Assembly (NCBI RefSeq): GCF_040958095.1
Contig: NC_091154.1
Coordinates: 43,201,452 to 43,265,451 of the forward strand
DNA from: Procambarus clarkii
Taxonomy: Eukaryota > Arthropoda > Malacostraca > Decapoda > Cambaridae
Length of the DNA: 64,000 nucleotides
Direction of reading: 5' to 3'
Below the pieces are notes generated by a model. That model was given only the letters and a program-made list of their open reading frames with translations. It was not told where the DNA came from and did not search any database. A program made the position numbers and the translations under genes. Of the stretch, positions 50,438-61,261 are shown piece after piece; position 1 is the stretch's first letter; the number at the start of each line of letters is the position of its first letter.

Positions 50438-51252
50438 GGTATACCAACACCCAAAATGTTCTGAACTCTGTATTGCACACATGTCAGGAACTAGGCTTGG
50501 TCATCTCAGTAGAGAAAACAAATATCCTGAACCGACGTCCACCCAGACGAGGTGGGGCCGTTCGCAAAATGCAGTTGCATGATGGCTCTCTGCTCGACTA
50601 TGTAACCAGATACAAATACCTTGGTCGTGAAGTTCCACTGTACCGCAACGTTGTAGCCAGACTGGGTCGCCAATGTAGAGAGAGGCTCCGTGCTCTCAAG
50701 GCTGTGGCAGGCTACCATCTAAGCTATGGTGCAAATGTGAGAATTGTCAAAATGATATATCTCTCATATATTAGATCTCTGATTGATTATGTTGCACCCA
50801 TGCTTGCCCTAGTGACTGAGAGAATGCTTGGAGGGCTGGAAAAGATGCAAAACGAAGCCATGAGGATAATCCTCGGATGCCCCCGTACAACTGAATTACT
50901 AAACATGAGGAAGGAACTGAATATTTCATGTGTAAGTGATCGTATCACTGAAATTAATGCTTTAATTGGTATCAAGATGCTTAGGCTAACCCACCCCTAA
51001 CCCCTGCACAGAAGCCCTCAAAGCCTTCTTCCTTGAAGATCAGCATCCCTCTAAATGGATTGCCGTAACTGCCAATGTGCTCAGAATGTATAACTTTCAT
51101 CACCCTTACCAAGAGAGACAAGAACAACACTTTCCTTCCCCATGGGAGATCACTCCTTTCCAAATTATTGTCCCCCCTTTCCCACCCAAGAAGCTGATTA
51201 AAGAACAAGCCTTGCTTCGACAAGAAGCAAAGTAAAATGCCTTAAGCCAAAT
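50438..51252 (+). pseudogene. Family A LINE: RT thumb and connection, split by B' insertion
   Basis: Plus-strand family A, a more diverged copy: YTNTQNVLNSVLHTCQELGLVISVEKTNILNRRPPRRGGAVRKMQ, YKYLGREVPLY, LRALKAVAGYH, YIRSLIDYVAPML, EAMRIILGCPRTTELLNMRKELN, to LTHP where a 1-base shift (near 50997) moves the frame; then NPCTEALKAFFLEDQHPSKW and PPFPPKKLIKEQALLRQEAK-stop. It is cut after AATGCCTTAAGCCAAATT and appears to resume at 59003 (ATTGATGCT...), 7.75 kb away. The catalytic YADD block is absent (5' truncation). Confidence 0.88.
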
Positions 51253-52795
51253 TTATTTATTTATTTATTTTATTTATTTATATATATATACAAGAAGGTA
51301 CATTGGGTTTGTGAGAATACATTGGATAGTACAGTATTTACATTCTTGTAAAGCCACTAGTACGCACAGCGTTTCGGGCAGGTCCTTAATCTAGCAGATA
51401 ATTTTAAGTAGGTAATTTCAATCAGAATTGATAAATGATAAAGATACATTACAAGAGAAAAATGAGATGAGAGAGATAAGTAGGTATATTAAAGCACATT
51501 GTTATATTAAAGCTCTGATTGATTACATTGACAGCTTGATTAGTAATTTAAACAAGGTTAATAGACACCAAACAGCAGATTGACAGCACATATAAGACAG
51601 CAATGATCACAATGGTAAAGATGTTCAGATTGGGTACATAAAGATTGGGAGACTGGGTAGCAAAAGATACAGATAAATAAGATTTATAAACACCATACAA
51701 CAGATTGGCAGCACATATAAGAAAACAGCAATGATCACAATGGTAAAGATGTTCAAATTGGGAACATGAAGGTTGGGAGATTGGGTAGCAATTGATACAG
51801 TGCAATTTTAAGGCAAAAAGTGAAAAACTATGAAGATGAAATTAGGTACTTTTTGGTATTGATTTTGAATGATGTAAAAGTTGGACAGCTTTTCAATTCA
51901 GTAGGGAGTGAGTTCCACAAACTGGGTCCCTTTATTTGCATAGAGTGTTTACACAGATTAAGTTTAACTCTGGGGATATCAAAGAGATATTTATTTCTGG
52001 TGTGGTGATAATGGGTCCTATTACATCTGTCCAAGAAGAGTTTCAGACAAGGATTTGCATTTAAGAACAGGGTTTTGTAAATGTAGTTGACACAAGAGAA
52101 TTTGTGGAGTGAGATTATGTTTAGCATGTTTAGGGAGTTAAACAAGGGGGGCTGTGTGTTGTCTGAAAGCAGAATTTGATATTATTCTGATAGCAGATTT
52201 TTGCTGGATGATGATGGACTTGAGATGGTTTGCAGTGGTTGAACCCCATGCACAGATACCATAGTTGAGATAGGGATAGATTAGTGCATAATATAGAGAG
52301 ATGAGAGCAGAGTTAGGAATATAATATCTGATTTTGGAGAGTATACCAACTGTTTTAGAGACTTTCTTAGTTATGTGTTGTATGTGGGTACTGAAGTTGA
52401 GTCTCTTGTCTAGGAATATGCCAAGAAACTTTCCATCATTTTTATTGCTAATGTTTACATTGTCAATCTGAAGCTGAATTGCATTTGTAGATTTGCTTCC
52501 AAATAGGATGTAGTAGGTCTTTTCTATGTTAAGTGTTAGTTTGTTGGTTGACATCCATAAGTGGACTTTTTTTAATTCATTATCAACACCATTTAGTGTA
52601 TGTGGGTTGGGGTTGGAGTAGATGAGGGTAGTATCATCAGCAAACAAAGTAGGTTTCAGAATGTTAAGAGACATTAGGCAGATCATTAATGTATATAAGA
52701 AAAAGAAGAGGTCCCAAGATGCTGCCCTGTGGCACTCCAACAGTTATTGGTAGAATGGGAGAGATTATATTATTGATGGCTACACATTGGTGTCT
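51253..52795 (-). pseudogene. Family B' LINE, 3' half (palm to tail)
   Basis: Minus strand, downstream part of the B' copy split by family B. From 52795: [25 protein letters not shown] (frame broken at ~52740), NILKPTLFADDTTLIYSNPN (catalytic ADD), LTLNIEKTYYILFGSKS, KFLGIFLDKRLNFSTHI, ILSKIRYYIPNSALISLYYAL, ICAWGSTTANHLKSII, frameshift near 52140, then FNSLNMLNIISLHKFSCVNYIYK to NSLPTELKSCPTF and stop at 51828. The 3' UTR carries GCCCGAAACGCTGTGCGTAC (complement 51356-51375) and the (TAAA)n-type tail at 51253-51285. Confidence 0.88.
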
Positions 52796-53143
52796 ATCAC
52801 TAATACAATACAATACAATACAATACAATACAATACAATACAATTTTACAATACAATTTTACAATACAATACAATTTTATTTAGGTAAGGTACATACATA
52901 CAATAAATATTTACAAGGATTGTTTAACTTATAGGTATAGCTAGTACATACAATGCCTAAAGCCACTATTACGCAAAGCGTTTCGGGCATGATAAACTTA
53001 AGTGACAAGCTTAATACTAATTGAACATAATGAGTAGAATGAAAACAAGAAATGAAAAAGCAGCACAAATACAATTATGTCGACAAACAGCGCTCTTTAA
53101 AGAAAAAAACAGACATTGGTTGACAATAGAAGGGTAAGGTAGG

Positions 53144-56137
53144 TTACAGGGAATTTATTAGGTATAGCTTCGCTTTTAACTTAAACTGGTTGAGAGAGGT
53201 ACAGTCTTTAACATGGTTGGGAAGGTCATTCCACATTCTGGGCCCCTTGATTTGTAGAGCATTTCTAGTTTGATTAAGTCGTACTCTAGGAATATCAAAA
53301 CTGTATTTATTTCTGGTGTGATGCTCATGGGTTCTGATACAACCTTCTATGAAGCTTTTGAGATCAGGATTGGCATTATAGTTTAGCGTTTTATATATGT
53401 ATAATACACAGGAGAGAATGTGCAGTGACTTAATGTCTAACATATTCAGAGATTTAAGTAGGGGTACCGAGTGATGTCTGGGGCCAGAATTGGATATTGT
53501 CCTAATAGCAGCTTTGTGTTGAGTAATTAGAGGACGTAAGTGATTTTGGGTAGTAGAGCCCCAAGCACAAATACCATAGTTGAGATATGGATAGATAAGG
53601 GAGTAATAGAGAGTCACCAGGGCAGGGCGTGGTACATAATATCTGATCTTAGAAAGAATGCCCACAGTTAGTTTTTGAAACTTTTTTTGATATGTTTAGA
53701 ATGTGTCCCTGGAAATTAAGCTTGTGGTCAATGAGGATGCCAAGGAATTTGCCATCTAATTTGTTACAAATTTGGGTATTGTTTATTTTGAGATTTATTT
53801 GATTAAAGGATTTATTGCCAAACAGAATATAAAAGGTTTTGTCAATGTTAAGGGTGAGTTTGTTGGCAGTTAGCCACAGATGGACTTTATTTAGCTCAGT
53901 ATTTACTGTGGCATTTAGAGCAAGGGGATCAGGACTGGAGTAAATGAAGGTTGTGTCGTCAGCAAATAGAATTGGTTTGAGGTGTTGGGAGGCATTTGGA
54001 AGGTCATTAATGTAGATGAGAAAGAGGAGAGGGCCAAGTATGCTGCCCTGGGGAACACCAATGTTGATGGGTAGGGTGGGAGAAATTGTGTTATTCACAG
54101 AAACATATTGGAGCCTGTCAGTAAGGTAGGATTTGAGGTATTGTAGGGAGTGTCCTCTGACTCCATAATGATGTAATTTAAGAAGAAGGTTTTGGTGGTT
54201 GACAGTGTCAAAAGCTTTACGCAGGTCCACAAACAACCCAACAGAGAACTCATTTTTATCAAGAGCTGTATGAATCGAGTTAAGCATACTAATAAGTGCA
54301 TCGTTAGTGCTTTTTTGGGTCTGAAGCCATATTGGCAAGGGCTAAGTATATTGAGTTTGGCTAGATATGAGTAAAGCTGCTTATAGATTAGTTTTTCAAA
54401 AATTTTTGACAAGTTTGGCAGGATAGATATAGGTCTGTAGTTGTTAACATCTGTGAGATTACCACATTTGTGGACAGGCGTTACTCTCGCTTTTTTTAGA
54501 ATATCTGGGAAGGTTTGGAGTTCAAGTGACTTGTTGAAGAGCAAAGCAATAGCAGGGGCTAAAGGTCTGGAGGCTTTTTTGTAAATTAAAGTTGGTATCT
54601 CCTCAAGGGCACCAGACTTGGTTTTAAGGGAAAGGATTATCTCATTGACGTCAGTGGAATTAATAGGCTTTAGGTACAGAGACTGTGGATAGTTACCTGA
54701 AAGATAGTCATTAATGTCTGTACTGGAAGATGGAATATCATTTGCAAGGGATGAACCAATGGAAGAGAAGAACCTATTGAACTCAGTAGCAGAATCAGAG
54801 GCAGAAAGCTGACCATTGTTATTAGACAGGAGAGTCGGTTTGTTATTTAAAGACTTCTTTGATCCCAATATTTGAGAAATTGTTCTCCAAGTTTGTTTAA
54901 TGTTGCTCTTTATTTGGGTAAATTTATCTTCGTAGTATTTAGTTTTGGCTCGTCTAATTATCTTAGACAGCAATAATGAGTAATTCTTTGAGAATTCTTT
55001 GGAGACAATTCCTAACCTATACTTCTTCTCAAGGTCATGCTTTTTATTAATAGATTTAAGTATTCCCTTTGTAAGCCAGGGATTGTTAAGCCTTTTGGTT
55101 GTGACTTGTTTTGTAAGCATAGGACAGTGGGTATTATAAAGGCTAAGAGTTTTTTGAAGAAAAGATTGTACTGCAAGGTTGATGTCCACTATGTTACCTA
55201 ACTCGGACTCCCAGTTGACATTATCAGCAGCAGTTATAAAATTGTCTATAGCAGTTTCATTGTGTAGTCTAAAACGTATCACTCTTGACTCAAGAGGTGG
55301 TTTGCTAATGTTAGTTAAGAGAAATGTGGGGTAATGATCTGTAGTGCTATCGGTGATTATACCTGAAGTAAGCGGAGAGGTTATGTTTGTCCAGATGTGA
55401 TCGAGCGTCGTGGCAGTGCTATCAGTGATTCTAGTAGGTCTAGTGATTAAGGGTATGAGGAAGCAGGAATTCATACAGTTGAGGAAGCTAACAGCAGTGG
55501 GGTGTTCAGGCTCGCAGAGGTCAATATTAAAGTCCCCTGCGATAATTAGGTGGTTTTTGTTCAGTCTGTTATCAAGTATTAGATTTCTAAGGTTTGAGTT
55601 GAATTCGGACACATCAGTGTTAGGAATTCTATAAACTGCGCCCACAGTCAGGACAGACTCGGCACCCTTGACTCTGAAGCTGGCGAAGATATACTCCCCA
55701 TAGCAGTCTCTGGTTCTAATTTCTTTTAAGCATGTTAGTTCTTGGTGGTAGTAAAGAGCAGTGCCACCACCTCTCTGAATTTGACGACAGTTGTGAATTG
55801 CTGAGTAGTTAGGCATGTTAAAGAGCTGAGTAGTATCCTCTTTCAACCACGTTTCAGTAAGTATAATAAAAGAGAATTTGTTGTCAACAGCTTCAATCAA
55901 GGCACTAACATCATCGAAGTGTTTACCTAGGGATCTAACGTTCAAATTGATTACAGAGATATTGTGATTATGAGTTAATACATTGTTTACATCATGTGCT
56001 GCAAAATATCTGCAATTTAGATCATTAAAGTGATAATTGTCATAGATAGTGGATAAGAGGTTAAGTTCAGGGTCTATACTTGTCTGCATAAAAAAAGCTG
56101 ATTGCAGGAAAAACAAGGGAAGAAAGGCAAATAACAA
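53144..56137 (-). pseudogene. Family B ORF2: endonuclease-reverse transcriptase, two frame lesions
   Basis: The start is probably MQTSIDPELN (56089) or the upstream ATG at 56137. EN: ISVINLNVRSL (Asn), IILTETWLKED (Glu), GAVYRIPNTD, IAGDFNIDLCE (Asp/Asn), TTLDHIWTN, TTDHYPTF (Asp-His). RT: VTPVHKCGNL, NNYRPISILP, GFRPKK then, in the next frame, [70 protein letters not shown], then the C-terminus ICAWGSTTQNHL to NDLPNHVKD. Two lesions only are visible: a T6 run at 54311-54316 where the other copies have T7, and a 4-bp GTTA-type duplication near 53667-53672. All catalytic residues of both domains are present. Confidence 0.93.
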
Positions 56138-56738
56138 GGTAGAAATAAGCTATAAAATAGGGAAAAAGATGTACACAATACAGAACAAAGCAAACTCAAA
56201 AGGAGCTTACAGGGGTACAATGGAGTAAGGGAGTATGGCTAGGCTAGGCAACCTAGGTAATAAATGAGATTAACGAAAAAACATATGAACATGGACTATA
56301 CAAAACACAAGATATAGAAATACAAAACAAAAATATAAACAAGACTAAGCAATACAAAAACAAATTGAGCAAAAATGAAAAATGAGGTAGATTGCTTACA
56401 AGTACTCTCAGGTACACTGTAAGTAACAATTTGCAATTTGAGATACAGGCAAAGCCAGGGGTACAATGGAGTAAGGGAGCATGGCGAGGCTAGGCAACCT
56501 AGGTAATAAATGGAATCAAAGAAAAGTTGAATAATAAGCATAGGCAAATTTAAGCTAATGATTATTAACTATAAATAGTTCAGTTATGACTGTATAATTA
56601 ATAAGACCTGAAGAACTATTTATGCACTCAATTAAAAAATTTCAGTAAATGACTAGTTAAGAGTAAGTTAAAAATTAAGTCAGAAAATGAAACAATGAGA
56701 CTTAGGAAACCTAGCCCCACTAGTTGACAGGGGGTTAA
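56138..56738 (-). mobile_element. Family B inter-ORF spacer
   Basis: About 600 bp of A/T-rich sequence between ORF1 and ORF2 with an imperfect internal duplication: the block around GGGGTACAATGGAGTAAGGG / GGCTAGGCAACCTAGGTAAT occurs at 56213-56262 and again at 56458-56514. No coding potential. Confidence 0.8.
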
Positions 56739-57815
56739 TTAAGTTAATTCACTGGGAGTGATAATGAGCTGAGACAGACCACATTGGGAGAGGAAAGCGT
56801 TGAGGTTCTCTTCTTTAGTAATAGTGAACATTTTGCCCTCTGCGGTTTTTCTCACCTTTATCAGTCCATCTCTAACGAAGCACTGATGAATCGCATCTGG
56901 GTTTTTTTGACGGATTTGACGCAGGCGGTAGAGGAGGTGCTGTCTGTTCCTAGTCAAGCACTCGTTGATGTATAATCCCGTCCGTTGGGCTACAGCTGTC
57001 CGGACTAGATTGGATTTCGTGAACTGGGAAGACAGCTTCAGGCGAATTTTCCGTTGGTTTTGACTTGATGGATTCTTTTTGCCTACTCTGTAGGCAGCAA
57101 TAACGTCAGATTTGTTTAGAATGAGCTGCAATTTGTCTTTTATGAGATCCAGAGCTATTTCGACACAGTTTTCACCATCATGTTCCACAGGTAAATCTTG
57201 GGACGACACTATAACTGAGTCTAGCAGCTTTTGCTGGTCTTGTTCATCCTGGGAAACAGAACGCTGGGCTGAAAATGTACTGATACATGCAGTCATTTTG
57301 TTGAGGGCTTCCTCCTGTTTTTTAATGGCTTCATCAGTTTTCAGAAGGTTGCTTTCCTCACGGAGATCATTTAAATCATGCTGAAGTTGGTCTTGGCTTG
57401 CCTTGCAGTTTCTAATTTCCTCGCGGAGGAGGGTTATTTCTTGTTGTTGTTGTTGGAGATTAGCGCGGATCGCTAGATTCTCATTTAGAAGACTCAAGAT
57501 GATAGCATTTTGAGACTCGAGGACTTGGCACAACTTTTTAAACCACTGATTCTCGGCCCAGTTATAGAATTCCGGTGAGGGACCGGAAGCTCGCTTGAGT
57601 TGCTTATAGTGGGATGCTAGCATGTCCATAGGAGAGGGTTGAGATGTCTCTGCTCCCTTGCTCAAAGGGGTGGAGGGGAGGGCAGCACCGCTGCCCTGGA
57701 CCCCAGAGCTTCCAGACGGAGAAACACGAATATTGTTTGAGTTGGCCGGGATGGTTGCCTTGTTAAGGGGTTTGTTGTCCTTCTTTCTCTGCACAGCCCC
57801 ATGTTTAGGAGACAT
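56739..57815 (-). CDS. Family B ORF1 protein, coiled coil plus nucleic-acid-binding domain
   Basis: 358 intact codons starting MSPKHGAVQRKKDNKPLNKA. Residues 1-70 are a basic, Ser/Pro-rich leader. Residues ~90-195 form a heptad-rich coiled coil (ESQNAIILSLLNENLAIRANLQ, ITLLREEIRNC, LQHDLNDLREESNLL) that should trimerise or dimerise the protein. Residues ~210-350 resemble the RRM/C-terminal module of LINE ORF1 proteins: VIAAYRVGKKN, RKIRLKLSSQFTKSNLVRTA, LYINECLTRNRQHLLYRLRQIRQ, CFVRDGLIKVR. The expected role is binding LINE RNA as an RNP chaperone. It is the only complete family B ORF1 here and has no visible lesion. Confidence 0.88.
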   Translation of the reverse strand: MSPKHGAVQRKKDNKPLNKATIPANSNNIRVSPSGSSGVQGSGAALPSTPLSKGAETSQPSPMDMLASHYKQLKRASGPSPEFYNWAENQWFKKLCQVLESQNAIILSLLNENLAIRANLQQQQQEITLLREEIRNCKASQDQLQHDLNDLREESNLLKTDEAIKKQEEALNKMTACISTFSAQRSVSQDEQDQQKLLDSVIVSSQDLPVEHDGENCVEIALDLIKDKLQLILNKSDVIAAYRVGKKNPSSQNQRKIRLKLSSQFTKSNLVRTAVAQRTGLYINECLTRNRQHLLYRLRQIRQKNPDAIHQCFVRDGLIKVRKTAEGKMFTITKEENLNAFLSQCGLSQLIITPSELT

Positions 57816-58080
57816 GATTGGTTAGAATGGACTGGGGGTATATATTGTGAAGAAACTTGCGTCAGGCAGCGCGGTGGCGGCAGCAGGCACTGGTACTCAC
57901 AGCCGTAGAGGAATGTTTTGAAACTTAATTGAGATGGAATGAGTTGATTTTGGTCGGTTACTTTGGTTTTGCTATAACATGCTAGGACTCCATGTACTTA
58001 GCTGCCTGTGGGTGGCGGTCTACATCATCTGGCAATAGTATAAGGGCTGATATACAGCTTAGAGTGAGGAGCGCAGCGTG
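57816..58080 (-). promoter_or_regulatory. Family B 5' UTR / presumed internal promoter
   Basis: 265 bp between the 5' target-site duplication and the ORF1 ATG. Autonomous LINEs carry an internal promoter here, and completeness of the 5' end implies it was copied. No TATA box is visible; an AGAC-type downstream motif cannot be assigned with certainty. Confidence 0.5.
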
Positions 58081-58088
58081 ATCACTAA

Positions 58089-59002
58089 GATAGGATTCGA
58101 TATAGTCCAGTGCATAGCCTCGGATTCCATAATGATGGAGTTTACTTAAGAGGTAATCGTGATTAACAGTATCAAAGGCCTTTCTCAGGTCAATGAAAAG
58201 TCCAATTGGAAACTCATTTTTGTCAAGAGCTGAGTAAATTATATCAAGGAGACTAATAATTGCATCGTTGGTACTCTTTTGAGAGCGGAATCCAAACTGA
58301 CAGGGGCTAAGAATGTCGAATTTTACGAGATAGGAGTAGAGCTGTTTGTAGATAATTTTTCCAAATATTTTTGATAGTATGGATAGGTTCGATATTGGTC
58401 TATAGTTGTTTATGTCTGACGGATTACCTCCTTTATGAACTGGCGTTACTCTTGCTTTTTTAAGGATATCAGGGAAGGTATGACGCTCAAGGGATTTGTT
58501 GAACAGCAGAGCTATGGGAGGCGCTCTTGTATACAATGGATGGGATTTCACTGATGTTCCCAGCTTTGGTTTTTAGTGAGTGTATGATGGACACAACATC
58601 TGACGGGTTGACTGGTGAGAGGAGAAGAGTTTGGATAGCTGCCTGAGAGATATGTGTCTGAGTCTGTGGGATTTTACTTGCAAGGTTAGCACCAATCGAT
58701 GAAAAGAAGCTATTAAATTCATTCGCCATTTCTAAGTCAGATGACAGTGTAAGGCCATCCTTAGAGACTGTTATCTGGTTTTGGGAGTGTTGTTTAGTTC
58801 CCAGGATGTTAGAGATGGTATTCCATGTGCTTTTCATGTTGCCTTTTGCTTCTTTGAATCTAGTCTCATAATATGAAAGTTTTGCTTTTCTTATGATACT
58901 GGTAAGCACTGACGAGTACCTTTTAACTACTTCCATTGAAACTAGGCCACTCCTAAATTTCTTTTCGTATTCGTGTTTTTTGTTGATTGAATTAATTATG
59001 AA
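58089..59002 (-). pseudogene. Family B' LINE, 5' half (linker to RT fingers)
   Basis: Upstream part of the B' copy split by family B. From 58990: NSINKKHEYEKKFRSGL-type linker, SVLTSIIRKAKLSYYETRF, STWNTISNILGTKQHSQNQ, FNSFFSSIGANLASKIPQTQTHIS, SIIHSLKTKAGNISEIPSIVYKSAS, a frameshift near 58530, then IALLFNKSLERHTFPDILKKARVTPVHKGGNPSDINNYRPI, FGFRSQKSTNDAI, LFIDLRKAFDTVNHDYLL, YIESYLSD at the insertion point. It is 5'-truncated at ~59002 against family A sequence. Confidence 0.88.
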
Positions 59003-59033
59003 AAATTGATGCTTTAGTCAGAGAGCGCTCCCT
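59003..59033 (+). pseudogene. Family A continuation after the B' insertion, ~30 bp
   Basis: ATTGATGCTTTAGTCAGAGA resembles the family A sequence (ATTGATGCTCTGTCCACAGA) expected to follow the break at 51252. AAATT is present at both sides of the B' insertion (51248-51252 and 59001-59005), a possible target-site duplication. Family A is then lost at the junction with family C copy 3. Confidence 0.65.
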
Positions 59034-59756
59034 GTACTCAAGGGGATGACCATAAAGTGACAAAGAGGGACGAAGAACGACCCGCTTCCGAGTAAAAGTC
59101 ATGGCACAAGTCTTAGTAGTAGAGAACTTGAAGCCATGATCGGTGGCCCAAGATGACACGGCATCAATCGCAAGTTGAAGCCGCCGTTGAAGGAGAGGTG
59201 AATCATCACCTCGACAGCAAAGAGTAAGATCATCAACATAAAGAGCGGAGAAGATGCCAGAAGGAAGGGAGGAAAGGATATCATTGAGGGCAACCAGAAA
59301 AAGAGTAGTACTCAGAACACTACCTTGGGGCACACCTTCATACTGCCGAAAAGAGGCAGAGAGAGTGGCACCAAGCCTGACTCGAAAGGTATGACGAGAG
59401 AGAAAGCTTTGAAGGAAGAGAGGGAGATTACCACGAAGGCCAAAAGAACGAAGTTGGGACAGAATATGGTATCTCCAAGTCGTGTCATAAGCCTTTTCCA
59501 TGTCAAAAAGGACAGCAACAACGGAGGTCTTTGCAGCAAAAGCAGTACGAATATAGACCTCCAAGTTCACCAGGACATCAGTCGTGCTGCGGCACTTGCG
59601 AAAACCAAATTGAGAAGGAGAGAGGTGGTGATTGTGTTCCAAGAACCACATCAGACGGACATTTACCATACGCTCAAACAGCTTGCAAACGCAACTCGTG
59701 AGAGCAATAGGGCGGAAGTCCTTAGGGGACGTACCGAATCGGGAGTACAACGGCAT
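59034..59756 (-). pseudogene. Family C copy 3: RT fingers and palm, active site intact
   Basis: About 240 codons: TSPKDFRPIALTSCVCKLFERM, PSQFGFRKCRSTTDVLVNLE, LFDMEKAYDTTW (catalytic Asp), YEGVPQGSVLSTTLFLVALND, FSALYVDDLTLCCRGDD (catalytic YVDD intact), TKTCAMTFTRKRVVLRPSLSLYG, then deletion. A frame break near 59740 separates it from the upstream frame. Confidence 0.88.
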
Positions 59757-61205
59757 CGAGCCAGTCCTCAGGGACAGACGACGACTCCCAGACCTGGTTA
59801 TACAGATTCAGTAAATACTGAAACGTGCACGGAGGGAGATGGCGAAGCATCTCATAATGAACGTCACCTGAGCCCGCTGCCATAGATCCGCAGAAGGCCA
59901 GGGCAGACCGAAGTTCAGAAAGAGAGAAAGGATCGTTATAGGCAAGGCGGAGAAGAGTGTGGAAATCTAAAGGAGACGATTCAAGAACAGACTTACGAAG
60001 AAGGAAGGAATGAGGAAGATGAGAACCAGAGCTAACAGAAGAAAAGTGGGAACCCAGTTCAGCCGCGACCTTCACTGGATCCGCCACAAGAGTCCCACGG
60101 AGGTGGAGAACAGGCGAGACATCTGGAACGAACTTGCCCGCAATCTTGTGGATCTTCTTCCAGATCTGCAGTAGAGGAGTATCAGACATAATGGTGGAAA
60201 CATAAGATTTCCAACCCTCACGTTTAGCAGTACGGATGGTCCTATGGGCCACCGCACTTGCCTTCAGAAACTGAATAAAAGAATCAGCCGTCTGCCGGTG
60301 GCGGTGTTTTTTCCAGGCTGCACGCTTACAGCGGACAGCCCGAGCACAGTCCGCATTCCACCAGGGAACACACTTCTATGTGCCCAGGGAGGAAGAGCGA
60401 GGGATAGAGCTGAGGGCAGCGTTGAAGACAGAGTCATAAAAAAGGAGGAGAGTGCGAGGATGAGGCAGAGAGGAGAGGTCAGAGAGAGTAGTGTGGAGGG
60501 TGAATAGGCACCAGTCAGCCTTGGCAAACTGCCACCTAGGGAAGGAAAGAGGAGGGTGGAAAGAGAAAAAGGAAGCGAGGATGGGGAAATGATCACTGTT
60601 ATGGAGGTCATCAAGAACCTGCCATGTGAAATCTAAGTAGAAGGACGACGAGCAGAGAGAAAGATCAAGACAGGAAAGAGTGCGAGTTCGAGTCCACATG
60701 AGTGGGCTCACCAGAATTCAGAAGAGATAGAGATGAAGCGAGGATGAACGGTTCGAGAAGACAGCCTTGGGTGTTTGTCAGAACATCACCCCAGAGGGAA
60801 TGTCGACAGTTCAAATCACCCAAAAGGAGCACCAGCTCTGGCAAGGAGTCCAGGAGGTGCTTAAGATCAGGAAGGGAAAGAGGGACATTTGGAGGGAGAT
60901 AAATGGAACAGACTGTATACCATTTACCCACAAAAACACGGGCAGCAGAACAATGGATAGGGGACGGAAGAAGTAGGGGAACGAAGGGAATATCAGAACG
61001 AATTAAGAGAGCAGTAGAGTTATGGGCCCCAGCAAGAGCTGGGGGGAGAAAAAAAGGAATAACCACAAAAGCGACCAGGACGAGCGCCAAGCATTGGTTC
61101 CTGGAGATAAACACAAAGTGGTGTAAACTGTGTAATTAGAAGTTGGAGTTCATGGAAGTTGGCATAAAATCCATGAATATTCCACTGAAGAATAGACATT
61201 ATCAA
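59722..61205 (-). pseudogene. Family C copy 3: endonuclease and linker, frameshifted
   Basis: Starts MSILQWNIHGFYANFHELQLL at 61205 with the EN Glu block LQEPMLG; then, in a second frame, CSIYLPPNVPLSLPDL, LLLGDLNCRHSLWGDV (61114-60665); a third frame gives DLHNSDHFPILASFF (60711-60376); then the Cys-rich linker and RTIRTAKREGWKSYVSTI, WKKIHKIAGKFVPDVSPVL (60252-59722). At least three frameshifts. In the GDxN block Phe is replaced by Leu but Asp and Asn remain. Confidence 0.85.
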
Positions 61206-61261
61206 AGAGAAAGGACAGTAACAGAGAACAAGAAAGAAATTAAGGGAAAGAGAAACACAGT

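Larger units (their letters stand above)
52804..58080 (-). mobile_element. Full-length family B LINE with 8-bp target-site duplication
   Basis: A complete ~5.28-kb non-LTR retrotransposon. It is bounded by ATCACTAA at 52796-52803 and 58081-58088. Order on the minus strand: 5' UTR (58080-57816), ORF1 (57815-56739), ~600-bp inter-ORF spacer, ORF2 EN-RT (56137-53144), 3' UTR with the GCCCGAAACGCTTTGCGTAA motif (complement 52971-52990), and an (ATTGT)n tail (52804-52870). Precise excision of the element and one duplication copy rejoins the surrounding B' coding sequence at SYLSD-RHQC. Confidence 0.93.
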
